DNA of 64,000 nucleotides from assembly GCF_947495965.1 (NCBI RefSeq), contig NZ_CANMBB010000005.1, positions 62,001-126,000 on the forward strand. The letters are read 5' to 3'. Below are positions 1-9,395 of this stretch, one piece after another. This DNA comes from an uncultured Maribacter sp. Its GTDB lineage: Bacteria > Bacteroidota > Bacteroidia > Flavobacteriales > Flavobacteriaceae. Within the stretch, counting starts at the first letter, position 1. Every line of letters starts with the position of its first letter. The translations under genes were made by a program, and so were the position numbers. The notes beneath the pieces are model-generated. The model was not told the DNA's origin. It searched no databases and saw nothing but the letters and a program-made list of their open reading frames with translations.

Positions 1-1095
1 AAAAGAAAAACCTCTTGGTGTAAATCCGCCTGCATCACTTTCTAATGCAAAAACATGATTTTCCTTTTTACTTTTTGCTACCTCAGCATATTTATTACCA
101 CCACGCAAACCGTTTTCTTCATTCATAAATAAAACTACTCGTATAGTACGTTTTGGTTTATACCCTGTTTCCTTTAGTAAACGTAACACCTCCATACTTT
201 GCACTACTCCAGCTCCATCATCATGAGAACCATCTCCTAAATCCCAAGAATCTAAATGGCCACCCACTATCATAATTTCATTTGGGTAAGTGGTTCCTTT
301 TATTTCTCCTATAACATTAAAAGATTCTACATCTTTATACTGCTTGCAATTTTGCTTAAAATAGAATTTTATATCTGGGTTAAGTTTTAAAGTTGTACTT
401 AATAATTCTGCTCCATTGGTACTTATAGCTGCTGCAGGCACTCTATTAGCTACTGGAGTATCTCCATAACTCATAGAACCAGTATGTGGAAAATCGTCTA
501 AACGTAAATTAACCGATCTTACTATTACCCCAACAGCTCCATATTTTCCAGCTTCTTCTGCTCCGGAATAACGCTGGTCTACACAACCGGAATAAGAATG
601 AAATGTGCTTATTAATGTTGGCTCCATTGGCCTATTATAAAAAACTATTTTCCCTTCTATATTTTCTTTCCCTAACGCTTTTAAATCTTCAATCCCTTTA
701 ACCTCTATTATATTTGCTTTTACACCTTTCTGTGCTGTTGCTACAGAACCTCCTAATGCACAAATTGGAACGTTTGTAGTTTCTCCAGGTGATGTTTCAA
801 AATAAGCAAACTCAGGAGTACCTCGTACCCATTTTGGAACCATTACGGGTTGTAACCATACCCTATCTAAACCTAAAGAGTCTAATTCTTTCTTTGTATA
901 CTCTACTGCTTTTTGTGCTTGTATAGAACCAGATAATCTTCCTCCAATTTGGTTAGAAAGATAATTAAGCCAGTCATACCCTTGCCCCTTTACTAATGAG
1001 GCATTATAAATACTTTTTAATTGTTTTTCATCTGTTGTTTGTGCATTACTAACAAATACAGCGAATAGTATTAGTATGAGAATGTTATTTTTCAT
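1..1095 (-). CDS. M28 family zinc aminopeptidase with PA domain, C-terminus cut by window edge
   Basis: I translated this frame by hand from the ATG at 1095; it stays open to base 1 (365 codons), so only the N-terminal part is present. It starts with a hydrophobic signal peptide ending near SNAQ. A protease-associated (PA) type insert lies at about residues 130-240, followed by the M28 metal site: GGHLDSWD with the His at residue 280 and its Asp two residues on, then DDGAG, then NEENGLRGG with the catalytic Glu pair near residue 325. M28 enzymes with a PA domain are co-catalytic zinc exopeptidases, here probably exported to the periplasm or surface to trim peptides. The start overlaps the 3' end of the upstream PPK2 gene by 11 bp, so the two are probably co-transcribed. 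Confidence 0.9.
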   Translation of the reverse strand, partial: MKNNILILILFAVFVSNAQTTDEKQLKSIYNASLVKGQGYDWLNYLSNQIGGRLSGSIQAQKAVEYTKKELDSLGLDRVWLQPVMVPKWVRGTPEFAYFETSPGETTNVPICALGGSVATAQKGVKANIIEVKGIEDLKALGKENIEGKIVFYNRPMEPTLISTFHSYSGCVDQRYSGAEEAGKYGAVGVIVRSVNLRLDDFPHTGSMSYGDTPVANRVPAAAISTNGAELLSTTLKLNPDIKFYFKQNCKQYKDVESFNVIGEIKGTTYPNEIMIVGGHLDSWDLGDGSHDDGAGVVQSMEVLRLLKETGYKPKRTIRVVLFMNEENGLRGGNKYAEVAKSKKENHVFALESDAGGFTPRGFSF

Positions 1096-1966
1096 TATTC
1101 AATTGATTTTCGTAATCCTCTAAATTAGCCATTATTTTACTATCTAAAGATGGCTCTACCACATCTTTGTATTTTTTTAACTCTTGCAATAAGATACTTG
1201 CCACAATTACCCTTGCTCCTTTTTTATTATCTGCAGGTATTATATACCATGGCGCATGCTCTTTATTTGTATTAAGTATTGCTTCCTCATAACAATCCTG
1301 ATACGTATCCCATAATTTACGTTCTTTTAAATCTCCTGGCGAAAATTTCCAATGCTTTTCCTTTATTGCTAATCTTCGCAATAACCTTTGTCTTTGTTCT
1401 TCTTTAGAAAGGTTTAGGAAAAACTTAAAAATAATAGTCCCGTTTTCTGCTAAATTTTTCTCAAAATCATTAATCTGTCTAAATCTTCTATCCCAAAATT
1501 CTTGATTTATATCATCTACGCTATCTATTCCTGGTATATGTTCTCCTAAAATATATTCTGGGTGAACCCTTGTTACCAAAACATTCTCATAATGTGTTCT
1601 ATTAAAAACCCCAAAAGTTCCTTTTGCTGGCAATGCTATATAATGTCTCCATAAATAATTATGACTTCGTTCTAAATCTGTAGGAACCTTAAAACTATGT
1701 ACTTGCACCCCACTAACATTAAAATCTTTAAATACCTCTCTAATTAAACTATCTTTTCCAGAAGTATCCATTCCTTGCAGACAAATTAATACACTATACT
1801 TATCATGTGCATAAAAAACATCCTGCAATTCCCCTAAATCTCTCCTAATTAATTTTAAATCCTTTTTTAGTTCTTTATCTGTTACATTAAAATTTTCATA
1901 GGTATCTATATTTTTAATTGCTGCGCTTTTTTTTGCTAAATAAGTTTCTGATTTTATATTATGCAT
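1085..1966 (-). CDS. ppk2: Polyphosphate kinase 2 family protein (PPK2)
   Basis: The protein has 293 residues, the normal size of a one-domain PPK2. It shows the Walker A variant GMDTSGKDS (residues 65-73), the PPK2 motif FNRTHYENVLVTRVHP (121-136), and a basic lid with the segment HWKFSPGDLKER. PPK2 enzymes move phosphate between polyphosphate and nucleotides in the cytoplasm. The PTDLERSHNYLWR and NRTHYENVL segments recall class III enzymes, which can phosphorylate AMP and ADP, but I cannot settle the class or the preferred direction by eye. It is the first gene of a pair with the M28 peptidase. A gap of about 200 bp separates it from a divergent hypothetical gene. Confidence 0.9.
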   Translation of the reverse strand: MHNIKSETYLAKKSAAIKNIDTYENFNVTDKELKKDLKLIRRDLGELQDVFYAHDKYSVLICLQGMDTSGKDSLIREVFKDFNVSGVQVHSFKVPTDLERSHNYLWRHYIALPAKGTFGVFNRTHYENVLVTRVHPEYILGEHIPGIDSVDDINQEFWDRRFRQINDFEKNLAENGTIIFKFFLNLSKEEQRQRLLRRLAIKEKHWKFSPGDLKERKLWDTYQDCYEEAILNTNKEHAPWYIIPADNKKGARVIVASILLQELKKYKDVVEPSLDSKIMANLEDYENQLNNEK

Positions 1967-2162
1967 ATTACTAAGGTGTGTATTTGTTATTCTTTAAAGG
2001 TAAAAAATGTTGTTTTAAATATCCTTTTATCTGTTAAAACTTTCCATTTATCAGGGTCAACGGTATTAATTTGCATTCCATCGAAAATCTATTAACAATG
2101 AGTTTACTATCCGTACATTTACGTTGTAATAACCCAAATTTTACAATTAATACTTATTCATT

Positions 2163-2849
2163 ATGAAGTATTCTTACTTTATTTTACTCACAATAGCATT
2201 GAGCTTATTTTCTTCTTTTAAGCCTAGTAAACCATGTGAATATGCAGGTTCTAATATAAGCTATGTAAAAACCGAAACAAAAAAAGCAATTAATAAAAAT
2301 GATATTAACATTGCACGTTATCATACCTACAAAGCCATAAAAGCTATTGAAAAAACAAAAGAACAACTAAACAACTGCGGCTGTGATTATGCAGCTACTA
2401 GTATACAAGATAGTTTTAAAGATTTAGTTTTAGCTACTAGAGCAACTACTTTAAGAAGTACACGAATATTACTAAACCGTTCTTTAGAAAAAACAATAGG
2501 AAGTCTAGAAGCATTAGAAAAACACGAATTACACAATAGTGATTATGCTAGTGATGTTTTAACAGTAAACACCCTAGGTACTAGCAAAAAAAATAAATCT
2601 CTAGCTGCTCCTAAAGGCATTTTATTAGAGAAAAAAATAGATTCTACCTTATTTGCCTATGAAAAATCATTACAAAAAATAGTAGAAACAGTAGATTGCA
2701 AAAAAGCACTAAGTTATGCTACGCACATTTTTGAACATTGCGAGCAACAACTACTTAAACCTAATTTATCTGAAGGTAAAAAATACTATAATTTGCGTAC
2801 CAAAGAAATTACTGCAAATGCTATAGAGCAATTAAACAATTGTAATTAA
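2163..2849 (+). CDS. Exported Cys-rich helical protein of unknown function
   Basis: This 228-residue protein begins with a signal peptide (MKYSYFILLTIALSLFSSF). The mature part is rich in Lys and Ala and looks helical, with paired cysteines at NNCGCDY, VDCKK, HCEQ and a C-terminal NNCN. The even spread of helices and Cys suggests a small periplasmic helical bundle with disulfides. I do not recognise a named family. The gene stands alone on the plus strand and converges with the sigma-54 regulator, with only 6 bp between the two stop codons. No function is claimed. Confidence 0.7.
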   Translation: MKYSYFILLTIALSLFSSFKPSKPCEYAGSNISYVKTETKKAINKNDINIARYHTYKAIKAIEKTKEQLNNCGCDYAATSIQDSFKDLVLATRATTLRSTRILLNRSLEKTIGSLEALEKHELHNSDYASDVLTVNTLGTSKKNKSLAAPKGILLEKKIDSTLFAYEKSLQKIVETVDCKKALSYATHIFEHCEQQLLKPNLSEGKKYYNLRTKEITANAIEQLNNCN

Positions 2850-2855
2850 CACAGT

Positions 2856-4019
2856 TTATTTGCTAGCAAATAATTTTACATCTTCTTCTGTAACCTCAAC
2901 CCCTCCAAGGATAATTAAACGTTCTACAACATTTCGTAGTTCTCTAATATTCCCTGTCCAATCGTAACTTTTTAATAACTTGATAGCTTTATCTGAAAAA
3001 GTTTTAGTTGCAATACCTTGTTCCGAAGTTATTTTTTTTGCAAAATGAGATATTAATAATGGAATATCATCCCTTCGGTCATTTAAAGCAGGAACTTTTA
3101 TAAGAATTACCGCTAGTCTATGGTATAAATCTTCTCTGAAATTACCATCTGCTATTTCCTTTTTTAAATCCTTATTCGTAGCTGCTAATACTCTTACATC
3201 TACTTTAATATCTTTATCCGTACCAACTCTAGAAATTTTACTTTCCTGTAAAGCTCGTAATACTTTTGCCTGCGCAGACAAACTCATATCTCCTATTTCG
3301 TCTAAAAAAATAGTTCCCTTATTTGCTGCTTCAAATTTACCTGCTCTATCTTTTACTGCAGAAGTAAAAGCTCCTTTTACATGACCAAACAACTCACTTT
3401 CTATTAGTTCTGATGGTATTGCCGCACAATTTACTTCTATAAATGGTGAAGCACTTCTTGGACTTTTTTCATGTAACCAATGTGCAACTAATTCTTTACC
3501 TGTGCCGTTAGAACCTGTTATTAAAACTCTTGCATCTGTAGGAGCTACTTTTTCTATCATATCTTTTATTGCAGATATTTCATTACTATCCCCTATCATT
3601 TGGTAGTTTTTACTAACCTTTTTCTTCAGTTTCTTATTTTCTACCACTAACTCTTTACGATCTAAAGCATTACGAACAGTAGTTAAAAGTCTATTTAAAT
3701 CTGGCGGTTTAGAAATATAATCAAAAGCTCCTAAACGCATTGTATTAACTGCTGTATCTAAATCTCCATGGCCAGATATCATGATAAAAGGAATTTCTGG
3801 TTTTATTTTTTTTGCAGCTTCTAAAACCTCAACACCATCCATTTTTGGCATTTTTATATCACAAAGTACAAGATCGTAATCTTTATTTTTAAGAATCTCT
3901 ATGCCGCGTAAACCGTCTTCAGCCTCTTCTACTACATACCCATCATTTTCTTCTGATAATATCTTAACTAGAACTCTTCTTATAGACGACTCGTCTTCAA
4001 TAACTAATATTTTTGACAT
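2856..4019 (-). CDS. Sigma-54-dependent response regulator (NtrC family) lacking a DNA-binding domain
   Basis: The 387 residues comprise a receiver domain (1-120; acidic pocket EDE, phospho-acceptor Asp54 in LCDIKMP, Lys104) and an AAA+ ATPase (about 140-375; Walker A GSNGTGKE at 169-176, Walker B IFLDEIGD near 240, sensor region WTGNIRELRN). The sigma-54 contact loop reads GAFTSA (216-221) where the family norm is GAFTGA. The chain stops at DVKLFASK just after the AAA+ domain, so the usual C-terminal Fis-type helix-turn-helix is absent. Such proteins contact RNA polymerase-sigma-54 from solution or through a partner. No histidine kinase lies next to it. The downstream neighbour is a DUF6268 outer-membrane protein 9 bp away. 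Confidence 0.93.
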   Translation of the reverse strand: MSKILVIEDESSIRRVLVKILSEENDGYVVEEAEDGLRGIEILKNKDYDLVLCDIKMPKMDGVEVLEAAKKIKPEIPFIMISGHGDLDTAVNTMRLGAFDYISKPPDLNRLLTTVRNALDRKELVVENKKLKKKVSKNYQMIGDSNEISAIKDMIEKVAPTDARVLITGSNGTGKELVAHWLHEKSPRSASPFIEVNCAAIPSELIESELFGHVKGAFTSAVKDRAGKFEAANKGTIFLDEIGDMSLSAQAKVLRALQESKISRVGTDKDIKVDVRVLAATNKDLKKEIADGNFREDLYHRLAVILIKVPALNDRRDDIPLLISHFAKKITSEQGIATKTFSDKAIKLLKSYDWTGNIRELRNVVERLIILGGVEVTEEDVKLFASK

Positions 4020-4028
4020 ATTCTTTGT

Positions 4029-4898
4029 TTAAATTCCTATTCTTATTCCTGTTCTAAAATACAAACCTGGCTTGTTATTTAATATAAATACACTATTCCT
4101 GTCTGTATCTCTTAACGATCCATTTTGTATTATACTATGTCCTCCCATAAGATATACTGAAATATCTTTAGTTATCTTATGCTGGTAGCCAATAGTTGCT
4201 AAAAAAGAAGTAGATGAAACATCTGTTGAAGTACTATTATCATCTAACAAAATGTCATTCTGAATATTTACATAATACCCGTCTAAAATTAATTCCGTTT
4301 GAAAAAAATGATCCTTCTTTAAAAAATATTTTAAGCCAGTTTTTGGGACTCCTAATGTGTAGGACCAGTTTTTATGAAATCTTTTTTCATAATATACAAA
4401 TGGTAATGGCACTCGTACTGACGATGTATTGTTATAGGACAAACCCAATACTAATCTAAAAGGTTTTTCAATATCTTTTTTTTCTTTAAAAGCTCCTGCT
4501 GTCACGTTTATTTTAAAATCTTTTTCATCAAACTCTACGGAGAAATTTGAAGCCCATCTAGGGGTTATTAAACCTATAAACCTCCAATCATCATTCCATT
4601 TAAGGACATATCCAAAATTTAAATCTACCACATAAAATTTTGCTAAAGCTTCTTGGGCTTCAACCGTTAACGTAGATGGTATTTCATAATCGTATTGATT
4701 ATATTCTGCTCCTATAACTAGCACATCTTTTTTAAATACTTTAATAGGAACATTAGCTACTAATTTAATCCTAGATGTTCTATTACCCACATCAGTCTTA
4801 GGTAATAGCATATACTCTGCTCTAAAAACATCTGGAGTTTGCGAATAACTCAAAAAATGAAAAATAAAAAAAATAAAAAAATAAAAACCCTTATTCAT
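4029..4898 (-). CDS. DUF6268-type outer membrane beta-barrel protein
   Basis: The protein has 289 residues with a signal peptide (FFIFFIFHFLSYSQ). The rest alternates short amphipathic beta strands (for example RIKLVANVPIKV, YVVDLNFGYVLKW, WRFIGLITPRWASNF, FRTGIRIGI) and ends in an aromatic/hydrophobic strand, as expected for an outer-membrane barrel. The ITPRWASNF segment and overall length match what I know of DUF6268 proteins in Bacteroidota; their role is unknown. It lies 9 bp upstream, in transcription order, of the sigma-54 regulator, so the two may share a message. Confidence 0.65.
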   Translation of the reverse strand: MNKGFYFFIFFIFHFLSYSQTPDVFRAEYMLLPKTDVGNRTSRIKLVANVPIKVFKKDVLVIGAEYNQYDYEIPSTLTVEAQEALAKFYVVDLNFGYVLKWNDDWRFIGLITPRWASNFSVEFDEKDFKINVTAGAFKEKKDIEKPFRLVLGLSYNNTSSVRVPLPFVYYEKRFHKNWSYTLGVPKTGLKYFLKKDHFFQTELILDGYYVNIQNDILLDDNSTSTDVSSTSFLATIGYQHKITKDISVYLMGGHSIIQNGSLRDTDRNSVFILNNKPGLYFRTGIRIGI

Positions 4899-4942
4899 AT
4901 ACTACTCTACTTCATTAATCTAAGCAAAACACGCTACTACTT

Positions 4943-5791
4943 TTAATTCTTTGCTATAATATGAACATCTCTTTGCGGAAAAGGAATACTTATATTATTC
5001 TCGTTAAATTTAGCATTTATTCCATACCTAACCTTACTTTTTAAACCTGGTGCATTAAAACTATCTTTAATATAAAAGTGGACAGAAAATAATAATGCAC
5101 TATCCCCAAAATCCTCAAATTGCACAAAAGGCTTAGGACTATTTAATAAAGATTTTTCTTCCGTTACGACTTCTAACAAAAGCTTTGTCACCAAATCCAC
5201 ATCACTACCATAAGCTACACCAACCTTTACCATTTCTCGAGTAGTTTTATGATTTTGCGTATAATTATAAATACTATCTGTTAAAAATTTATGATTAGGA
5301 ATTACAATTACTTTATCATCCCGTGTTAAGGCTCTTGTAGTACGCAATCGTATTTCAAAAACCCGTCCTACTTTATTTTCTACTTCTATAATATCTCCTA
5401 CATGCAAAGATTGATCCAAAATGATTAAAATTCCAGAAATTATATCTTGAAAAAGATATTGTAAAGCAAAACCTAACCCAACAAACAGTGCTGCAGAGGC
5501 CGTTAATAATACTGTTAAGTTAATACCAGAAGAGTGTAATATGGTAAGAACTGTCATTATATAAAAAAGGTACTTTAAAAACCCAAAAATACTCTGAAAC
5601 TTATTTTGGTCTTCTTCTGGAAGTTTTACTGTTACTAACTTGTGAATTAATTTAAGTAAATAGGTAACAATAATTATTGCAATTACAATAGTTAATAATG
5701 TACTTATTGTAATATGTCCACTATCGCTAGAATAAATTTCTAATGCTAAAAAATCTTTTATTCCGCTAAAAAAATCTACTAACTTATCCAT
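4943..5791 (-). CDS. Small-conductance mechanosensitive channel, MscS family
   Basis: This is a 282-residue MscS-type protein. An N-terminal membrane helix (about 25-48), a second helix (about 70-88) and a pore helix rich in Gly and Ala (about 90-115, ASAALFVGLGFALQYLFQD) precede the beta domain (GDIIEVENKVGRVFEIRLRTT) and an alpha/beta C-terminal domain. Such channels sit in the inner membrane and release solutes under hypo-osmotic shock. The gene ends 45 bp before the DUF6268 gene and starts 1 bp after the stop of the ABC permease, so it is likely part of the ABC operon. A second, different MscS lies at 21539-22369. Confidence 0.93.
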   Translation of the reverse strand: MDKLVDFFSGIKDFLALEIYSSDSGHITISTLLTIVIAIIIVTYLLKLIHKLVTVKLPEEDQNKFQSIFGFLKYLFYIMTVLTILHSSGINLTVLLTASAALFVGLGFALQYLFQDIISGILIILDQSLHVGDIIEVENKVGRVFEIRLRTTRALTRDDKVIVIPNHKFLTDSIYNYTQNHKTTREMVKVGVAYGSDVDLVTKLLLEVVTEEKSLLNSPKPFVQFEDFGDSALLFSVHFYIKDSFNAPGLKSKVRYGINAKFNENNISIPFPQRDVHIIAKN

Positions 5792-5792
5792 T

Positions 5793-7121
5793 CTAATATT
5801 TTAACCATTTAAATATTTCTTTGTAGGTAGGTTTTTTACCGTACATTAAAATACCAACTCTGTATATTTTAGATGCCAGCCATACAATCCCAATAAAAGT
5901 TACTATTAATAATAGTATAGATGTTAATAGCTGCCACAAAGGCACCCCCCCTTCTCCTATACCGCTTGGCAATCTCATTAACATCACAATAGGAGATGTT
6001 AATGGGAAAATTGAAAAACCAACAGCAATAGGGCCGTGAGGATTACTAAAGACCGAGAAAAAACCAACATAAATAGCCAACATTAAAGGTAATATAATTG
6101 GAAATATGAATTGTTGCGTATCCGTCTCATTATCTACCGCAGCACCAATAGCAGCATATATAGAACTGTAAATTAAATACCCTAAAAGAAAATATATTAT
6201 AAAAAAAGAAAGCAACGTAAACCAAGGTATATCTAATAATTCTTGAGCGTATACTTGCATAGTTTGATCTACTGTTGGTAGTGCTGTATTTATACTTGCG
6301 GTTAATTCTGCTCCGTTCTGTAAAGCAGAAAGCTCAATATCTAAAAAAGATAAAGCTACTAACATTAATAAAGATCCTAGTAGTATCCAAATTATGAATT
6401 GCGTTATTCCTGCTAAAGATGTTCCAAGGATTTTACCTAGCATTAATTGAAAAGGCTTTACGGATGAAATAATAATTTCTATAATCCTACTTGTTTTTTC
6501 TTCAATTACACTTCGCATAACAAAACCACCATAGATTATAATAAACATCATTATAAGGTACCCAAAAGCCCCTCCTATAACTGCCTTAATCTCATTAATT
6601 CCTTTTACGTTTTGTTTGCCATTAAAAGTAGCTGTATTAATAGCATAATTAACCTTTAAAGCAGAAAAATCTTTTGTAGACACTCCCAGATTTTGCAATC
6701 TCTTTTCTCTTAATCTATCCTGAAAAACAAGCTCTAAACGACTAATTAAACTTGTATTTGGAGATTTTTCACTGTAAAAAAAAGACCTTGCAACTACTTG
6801 TTCCAAATTAGACTCTTTAGGTATATACAACAAACCCGAATATCCCATTTTTAATGTAGAGTCCTTTGCTGTCTCTAAATTAATTTCGTTAAAATGAATA
6901 AAAGAAGTTCCTTCTGTAGTTAAAAACTCATTAGAAAAATAATCACTTTCGTTTAATAGTGCAACAATACTTTTTTCATTATCATTAATCTTAGTTAAAT
7001 AAGCTATTAAAACCCCCATTCCTACCATGAGAATAGGGCTTAAAAACGTCATAACAACAAAAGATTTATTACGCACTTTTGCTATATATTCTCTTTTAAT
7101 TATTAAAAATAATTTATTCAT
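5793..7121 (-). CDS. ABC-2 type transporter permease
   Basis: The protein has 442 residues: a cytoplasmic start (MNKLFLIIKREYIAKVRNKSF), one membrane helix at about 20-42, a long extracytoplasmic domain (about 45-185), then five to six membrane helices with the conserved segment GGFVMRSVIEEKTSRIIEI. This is the NatB/ABC2_membrane_3 layout. It partners the ATPase encoded just upstream, whose stop codon overlaps this start by 8 bp, and together they would form an inner-membrane exporter. The substrate cannot be told from sequence; NatAB-like pairs have been linked to sodium or lipid-related export. Confidence 0.9.
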   Translation of the reverse strand: MNKLFLIIKREYIAKVRNKSFVVMTFLSPILMVGMGVLIAYLTKINDNEKSIVALLNESDYFSNEFLTTEGTSFIHFNEINLETAKDSTLKMGYSGLLYIPKESNLEQVVARSFFYSEKSPNTSLISRLELVFQDRLREKRLQNLGVSTKDFSALKVNYAINTATFNGKQNVKGINEIKAVIGGAFGYLIMMFIIIYGGFVMRSVIEEKTSRIIEIIISSVKPFQLMLGKILGTSLAGITQFIIWILLGSLLMLVALSFLDIELSALQNGAELTASINTALPTVDQTMQVYAQELLDIPWFTLLSFFIIYFLLGYLIYSSIYAAIGAAVDNETDTQQFIFPIILPLMLAIYVGFFSVFSNPHGPIAVGFSIFPLTSPIVMLMRLPSGIGEGGVPLWQLLTSILLLIVTFIGIVWLASKIYRVGILMYGKKPTYKEIFKWLKY

Positions 7122-8049
7122 TATTATTTTTACTTTGAACAGTTTTTATAAAAATTTCATTTGCAGAAGGTATTGTTTCTACAAAACTGTTTATGTTTCC
7201 TTTTGATGCTAAATAAGATAGTATTTCCCCAGTCTCTTTTCCAGGAAACTGCATTGTAAAATCTAACTGTTGTTCTACCGTGTTATAGTCTGATGCACTA
7301 ATTTTAAATTTACCAGATAATTCTCCCAGTAAAGCATCTCCATTAGGAGTCTGCAATCCTATTTTATAAATATTATTTTTATATGCTTTTTTAATATCGG
7401 ATAGTTTGCCGTCTAATATTTTCTCTGATTTATGAATTAGGGCAATATATTCACACAACTCTTCTACAGACTCCATCCTATGCGTAGAAAAAATAATAGA
7501 AGTACCTTTTTCTTTTAGTTTTAAAATTTCTTCCTTTATGATATTTGCGTTTATAGGATCAAAACCACTAAAAGGTTCATCAAAAATAAGGAGTTTAGGT
7601 TCATGCAGTACAGTTACAATAAACTGTATTTTTTGTGCCATTCCTTTAGATAATTCTTGTATTTTTTTATCCCACCAATTACCTATTTCTAAACGCTCGA
7701 ACCAAAATTTAAGTCTCTTTTTGGCCTCAGACTTAGACAAGCCTTTTAGTTGCGCTAAATATAATGCTTGCTCCCCTACCTTCATGTTTTTATACAAACC
7801 TCTTTCTTCTGGCAAGTATCCTATTTGAGCAATATGTTCTGCTTTTAGTTTTTCACCACCAAAAAAAACACTCCCTTTATCTGGGTGCGTAATTTGATTT
7901 ATTATACGTATAAGTGTAGTTTTCCCTGCTCCATTTGGACCAAGAAGCCCGTAAATACTATTTCTAGGAATTTCTAAGGAAACATTATTTAAAGCAATAT
8001 GTTTTCCAAAATGTTTGGTAACCTCTTTAGTAACCAAAATATTATTCAT
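7114..8049 (-). CDS. ABC transporter ATP-binding protein, partner of the ABC-2 permease
   Basis: From the ATG at 8049 the protein has 311 residues: Walker A GPNGAGKTT (37-45), signature LSKGMAQK (133-140), Walker B LLIFDEP (153-159) and H-loop STHRM, then a C-terminal regulatory tail as in NatA/DrrA-type ATPases. The reading frame stays open to an ATG at 8151, but that extension would overlap the terminator hairpin of the upstream dnaJ unit and adds 34 residues that do not look like ABC sequence. I therefore chose 8049. It powers the permease that follows with 8 bp overlap. Confidence 0.93.
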   Translation of the reverse strand: MNNILVTKEVTKHFGKHIALNNVSLEIPRNSIYGLLGPNGAGKTTLIRIINQITHPDKGSVFFGGEKLKAEHIAQIGYLPEERGLYKNMKVGEQALYLAQLKGLSKSEAKKRLKFWFERLEIGNWWDKKIQELSKGMAQKIQFIVTVLHEPKLLIFDEPFSGFDPINANIIKEEILKLKEKGTSIIFSTHRMESVEELCEYIALIHKSEKILDGKLSDIKKAYKNNIYKIGLQTPNGDALLGELSGKFKISASDYNTVEQQLDFTMQFPGKETGEILSYLASKGNINSFVETIPSANEIFIKTVQSKNNNE

Positions 8050-8146
8050 GTAAGCCTTTTTATCAAAGATATATAATTGCTTTAAACCGTATTCTTTTTT
8101 ATGATTTTTTGTTAAAAGTTTAAGAGAATTTACACTAAAAAAGAAA

Positions 8147-8175
8147 CCCACCCTTAAAATAAATTCAAGGATGGG
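8147..8175 (-). terminator. Intrinsic terminator of the grpE-dnaJ unit
   Basis: The arms at 8147-8155 and 8167-8175 pair as nine base pairs on the minus-strand RNA (CCCATCCTT with AAGGGTGGG, one U-G wobble). They are followed in that direction by a T-rich run at 8146-8135. The hairpin lies about 90 bp past the dnaJ stop and just before the ABC ATPase gene. Confidence 0.75.
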
Positions 8176-8266
8176 AAAAAAAATTGCTATGAAAAAGAAA
8201 ATTTATATTGACAAAATCAATATATCTCAAATATACGTTTTTTAAATTAAGGATAATAAAACGTAG

Positions 8267-9388
8267 TTACGAGAACATATCCTTTACTTTTTCAAAAAAA
8301 GATTTATCAGATTTTTCTGGCTTAGGCTCAAAATTATCATTGTTCCTCATACGCTCAAAAAACTCTTTTTGTTCTTTATTTAACTCTTTTGGAGTCCATA
8401 CATTTACATGTACTAACAAATCTCCACTACCATAGCCATTAATACTAGATATTCCTTTACCTCGTAAGCGTAAAATTTTACCAGATTGTATTCCTGCTTC
8501 TAATTTAATACGCACTTGACCACCAACAGCATCTATCTCTTTAGAGGTTCCTAATACTGCTTCTGAAATACTTATGTATAAATCGTAGTGTAAATTATCT
8601 CCTTCTCTCTTTAAAGTATCATGATCTATAGTTTCTATAGCTACTAATAAATCTCCTGGCACACCATTTCCTGGCGCATCATTTCCTTTTCCTGTAACTT
8701 TTAACTGCATTCCTTCTTCTACTCCCGCAGGAATAGCAATAGAAACTGTTTCCTCATCTACTATTAAACCTTGCGCATCTGCTCCGCTTGGCTTTTTATC
8801 TATTATTTGTCCGCTACCTCCACATGTACTACAAGCCGCAGAAGTTTGCATTCTTCCTAAAATGGTGTTTTGTATTTTAGTTACTTGTCCACGTCCTCCA
8901 CAAGTTCCGCAAGTTTTATAGGTAACTCCTTCTGCTTGTTTTTTTCTTCGAACTTTAACTTTTTTCTCTACACCATTAGCAACTTCTTCTAAAGTAAGTT
9001 TTACTCGGATTCTAAGGTTGCTTCCTTTTACTCTACGTTGGCCGCCGCCACCGCCAAAACCGCCAAAGCCACCAAAGCCGCCACCACCAAAAATGTCTCC
9101 AAATTGACTAAAGATATCATCCATGTTCATACCGCCACCAAAGCCGCCACCGCCACCGGCACCACCTTCAAAAGCAGCATGACCAAATTGATCATATCTC
9201 GCTTTTTTATCTGCATCACTTAACACCTCATACGCCTCTGCAGATTTCTTAAATAATTCTTCTGCCTTAGCGTCTCCAGGGTTTTTATCTGGGTGATGTT
9301 GTATTGCTTTTTTACGGTAGGCTTTTTTTATTTCTGCCGCAGTAGCATTTTTACTCACCCCTAATATGTCGTAATAATCTTCTTTCAT
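8267..9388 (-). CDS. dnaJ: Chaperone DnaJ with a reduced zinc-binding region
   Basis: This 373-residue Hsp40 co-chaperone delivers clients to DnaK and stimulates its ATPase. It has a J domain (1-70; HPD at 32-34), a Gly/Phe-rich linker (about 75-117) and the two beta-rich substrate-binding domains. The zinc region holds only two CxxCxGxG motifs (CGTCGGRG at 160-167, CSTCGGSG at 186-193), whereas classical DnaJ has four; the motifs forming the outer zinc centre are missing. From memory this is common in Flavobacteriia. The gene follows grpE by 7 bp, the usual heat-shock pairing, and is followed by a terminator. Confidence 0.97.
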   Translation of the reverse strand: MKEDYYDILGVSKNATAAEIKKAYRKKAIQHHPDKNPGDAKAEELFKKSAEAYEVLSDADKKARYDQFGHAAFEGGAGGGGGFGGGMNMDDIFSQFGDIFGGGGFGGFGGFGGGGGQRRVKGSNLRIRVKLTLEEVANGVEKKVKVRRKKQAEGVTYKTCGTCGGRGQVTKIQNTILGRMQTSAACSTCGGSGQIIDKKPSGADAQGLIVDEETVSIAIPAGVEEGMQLKVTGKGNDAPGNGVPGDLLVAIETIDHDTLKREGDNLHYDLYISISEAVLGTSKEIDAVGGQVRIKLEAGIQSGKILRLRGKGISSINGYGSGDLLVHVNVWTPKELNKEQKEFFERMRNNDNFEPKPEKSDKSFFEKVKDMFS

Positions 9389-9395
9389 ACCTTAT

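Noticed and set aside
8050-8151. N-terminal extension of the ABC ATPase to the ATG at 8151
   Set aside because: It lies over the dnaJ terminator arm and adds sequence unlike ABC proteins; the ATG at 8049 begins right before the first conserved strand.
9038-9223. Ala/Thr/Lys-rich reading frame on the plus strand
   Set aside because: It is the reverse of the Gly-rich linker of DnaJ, so its low-complexity composition is a mirror of that repeat.
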